Below the pieces are notes generated by a model. It was not told the origin of the DNA. It saw only the letters and a list, made by a program, of their open reading frames with translations, and made no database searches. Position numbers and translations under genes: made by a program. A stretch of 7,748 nucleotides of DNA from Aquimarina sp. (GTDB taxonomy: Bacteria > Bacteroidota > Bacteroidia > Flavobacteriales > Flavobacteriaceae), in the NCBI GenBank assembly GCA_011524575.1, contig WTKB01000149.1:1-7748 (forward strand), read 5' to 3'. Of this stretch, positions 7,072-7,748 are shown one piece after another (within the stretch, counting starts at the first letter, position 1; every line of letters begins with the position of its first letter).

Positions 7072-7225
7072 GGGCTTGTTTAAACTTAATACAAACTGTA
7101 ATTCAGGAGTTTGCTGTTATTTGGTTTACTTTTAAAAGTGTGCATATCTAGATATGTAGGTTCTTTTAAAGTGATCCAAGTTTTACAATTTTGGATTGCA
7201 GGAAGTTGTGCGTTTAAATAAGCCT
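7072..7225 (+). mobile_element. Full 154-bp hairpin MITE, copy B, inverted relative to copy A
   Basis: It has the same length as copy A and, read on the plus strand, aligns with the minus strand of A over its full length; the first 40 bases differ at only three positions. Its ends have drifted to GGGCTTGTTTAAAC and GTTTAAATAAGCCT. TTA flanks both sides (7069-7071 and 7226-7228). The centre is the 14-bp palindrome CATATCTAGATATG. The 56 bases between the two flanked copies (7016-7068 plus edges) hold only short weak inverted repeats and no gene. Because A and B face opposite ways they can also pair with each other as a 154-bp stem. Confidence 0.87.
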
Positions 7226-7366
7226 TTAAACTAGGACATAAAAAGCACAACAAAGATGCTATGCCTAATTTATAAAATAGACTTTTTAATGATTTGAAAT
7301 TCAAATGTCAATGAACGCGATTGTATAATCTTTAATTCCCCCCTGATTAGTAGTAGGGGTATATAA
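7226..7366. other. Unique AT-rich gap between MITE B and the palindrome
   Basis: No convincing gene is present. On the minus strand an open frame starts at a TTG at 7304 and reads NFKSLKSLFYKLGIASLLCF, signal-peptide-like, before running into MITE B; it has no ATG and no recognisable homologue. There is a near-perfect ATTTGAA/TTCAAAT palindrome at about 7292-7306 and a short CCCCT/AGGGG stem at about 7339-7359. This gap may contain the original upstream region of rng, but no promoter is clear. Confidence 0.3.
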
Positions 7367-7438
7367 CAAATCTATTCAACATTTTATACGCACATTACTA
7401 CATGTAGTAATGTGCGTATAAAATGTTGAATAGATTTG
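7367..7438. repeat. 72-bp perfect palindrome with no spacer
   Basis: Two 36-base arms are exact reverse complements meeting at ACA|TGT (7402/7403). The outer ends are CAAATCTATTCAAC and GTTGAATAGATTTG. It begins 23 bases after the stop of the Cox24-like gene on the minus strand and could form a very stable hairpin ending that transcript, although no T-run follows directly. It shares no sequence with the 154-bp element, and no flanking duplication is evident. It may be the end-to-end remnant of another palindromic element. Confidence 0.9.
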
Positions 7439-7461
7439 AAAATAAAAAAATAATTTTCGAA

Positions 7462-7551
7462 TTACTTTTTCTTATGGCGATCTCTTCTACTCTTTTTCTT
7501 TCTCTTGTGAGTATTTATCTTCGCTTTTTTTCTTTTCTTACCACTTGGCAT
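7462..7551 (-). CDS. 29-residue AURKAIP1/Cox24 (mS38-like) domain protein
   Basis: A very short, extremely basic protein. It begins MPSGKKRKKAKINT and ends HKRKKKSRRDRHKKK, with about 17 Lys or Arg of 29 residues. This matches the tiny Bacteroidota proteins of the AURKAIP1/COX24 C-terminal family, which typically start MPSGKKRKRHK and end in a similar RHKKK block. In mitochondria the family member mS38 is a small-subunit ribosomal protein, so a ribosomal role is likely here, by inference. It starts with ATG at 7551, 33 bases after the HU stop on the same strand, so the two are probably co-transcribed. No Shine-Dalgarno sequence is present. Its size is normal for the family and easily missed by gene finders. 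A longer plus-strand open frame over it is a shadow. Confidence 0.88.
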   Translation of the reverse strand: MPSGKKRKKAKINTHKRKKKSRRDRHKKK

Positions 7552-7584
7552 AAATGTGAAATATTAATAGGGTTAATTAAAATA

Positions 7585-7748
7585 CTAGATTTCAACAGCA
7601 ACATTCTCTTTTACACCTTCCATAAATACCTTAGCAGGTTTAAATGCTGGAATATTGTGTGCAGGGATTTTGATTGTTGTGTTTTTTGATATATTTCTAC
7701 CAGTTTTTTCAGCTCTAGTTTTAATAATAAAGCTTCCAAAACCTCTTA
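7585..7748 (-). CDS. HU/IHF family DNA-binding protein, C-terminal part
   Basis: The last 53 residues of a nucleoid protein that binds and bends DNA as a dimer; the N-terminal helices lie beyond the right edge. RGFGSFIIKTRAEKTGRN is the start of the beta-ribbon arm, followed by IKIPAHNIPAFKPAKVF and a tail ending VKENVAVEI. The arm-tip proline that usually follows GRN (Pro63 in HU, which intercalates into DNA) is Ile here. A close HU-type paralogue next to rng is common in Bacteroidota, so this is probably lineage-typical rather than degeneration. The C-terminal tail is slightly longer than in E. coli HU. The gene leads into the Cox24-like gene 33 bases downstream. Confidence 0.93.
   Translation of the reverse strand, partial: RGFGSFIIKTRAEKTGRNISKNTTIKIPAHNIPAFKPAKVFMEGVKENVAVEI

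Noticed and set aside
6856..7438. CRISPR array suggested by repeated AT-rich blocks
   Set aside because: The repeats are two long inverted element copies and one palindrome, not regularly spaced short direct repeats with unique spacers; no cas gene is present.
7423..7689. Plus-strand open frame of 88 codons
   Set aside because: It lies antisense to the Cox24-like gene and the HU end, both of which have clear family sequence; its F/L/S/K-rich translation is a shadow of their Lys-rich codons.

Overview
The window looks like a chromosomal segment of an AT-rich member of the Bacteroidota. Four things point that way. PASTA-protein followed by RluD-type synthase is a familiar order in this phylum. 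The RNase E/G protein is of the short type without the CPxC zinc-link motif. An HU-type gene and a tiny Lys/Arg-rich Cox24-like protein lie upstream of it. No start codon has a clear Shine-Dalgarno sequence; A/T-rich leaders precede them instead. Low GC plus dense small mobile-element debris would fit an intracellular lineage such as the Amoebophilaceae, but that placement is inference.

Layout. Positions 41-3514 hold four plus-strand genes: a membrane-anchored PASTA protein, rluD, yaaA (peroxide stress) and glsA (glutaminase). They face murF (minus strand, 3595-4959) across an interrupted inverted repeat at 3526-3581. The stretch 4960-5256 has no gene. It holds half of a mobile-element copy just upstream of murF, about 180 bases of AT-rich sequence in which I see nothing, and a strong intrinsic terminator. 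Next is rng (RNase G/E family, minus strand, 5257-6798). The gene-free stretch 6799-7461 is packed with structure: two 154-bp copies of a hairpin-forming miniature element in opposite orientation, a unique gap, and a 72-bp perfect palindrome. The minus strand then resumes with a 29-residue Cox24/mS38-like protein (7462-7551) and the end of an HU/IHF-family gene that runs off the window.

How the parts fit. The PASTA protein and MurF belong to cell-wall assembly, RluD and the Cox24-like protein to the ribosome, RNase G to RNA processing, and HU to nucleoid structure. HU, the Cox24-like gene and rng probably once formed one minus-strand neighbourhood, now split by the miniature elements.

The main unexpected content is one miniature inverted-repeat element family with ends GAGCTTGTTTAAAC and TTA/TAA target duplications. 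It appears as two full copies, one half copy and two tip-only remnants in under 8 kb. All lie between genes, and several sit exactly at gene ends or leaders. No transposase and no defence or CRISPR system is visible.
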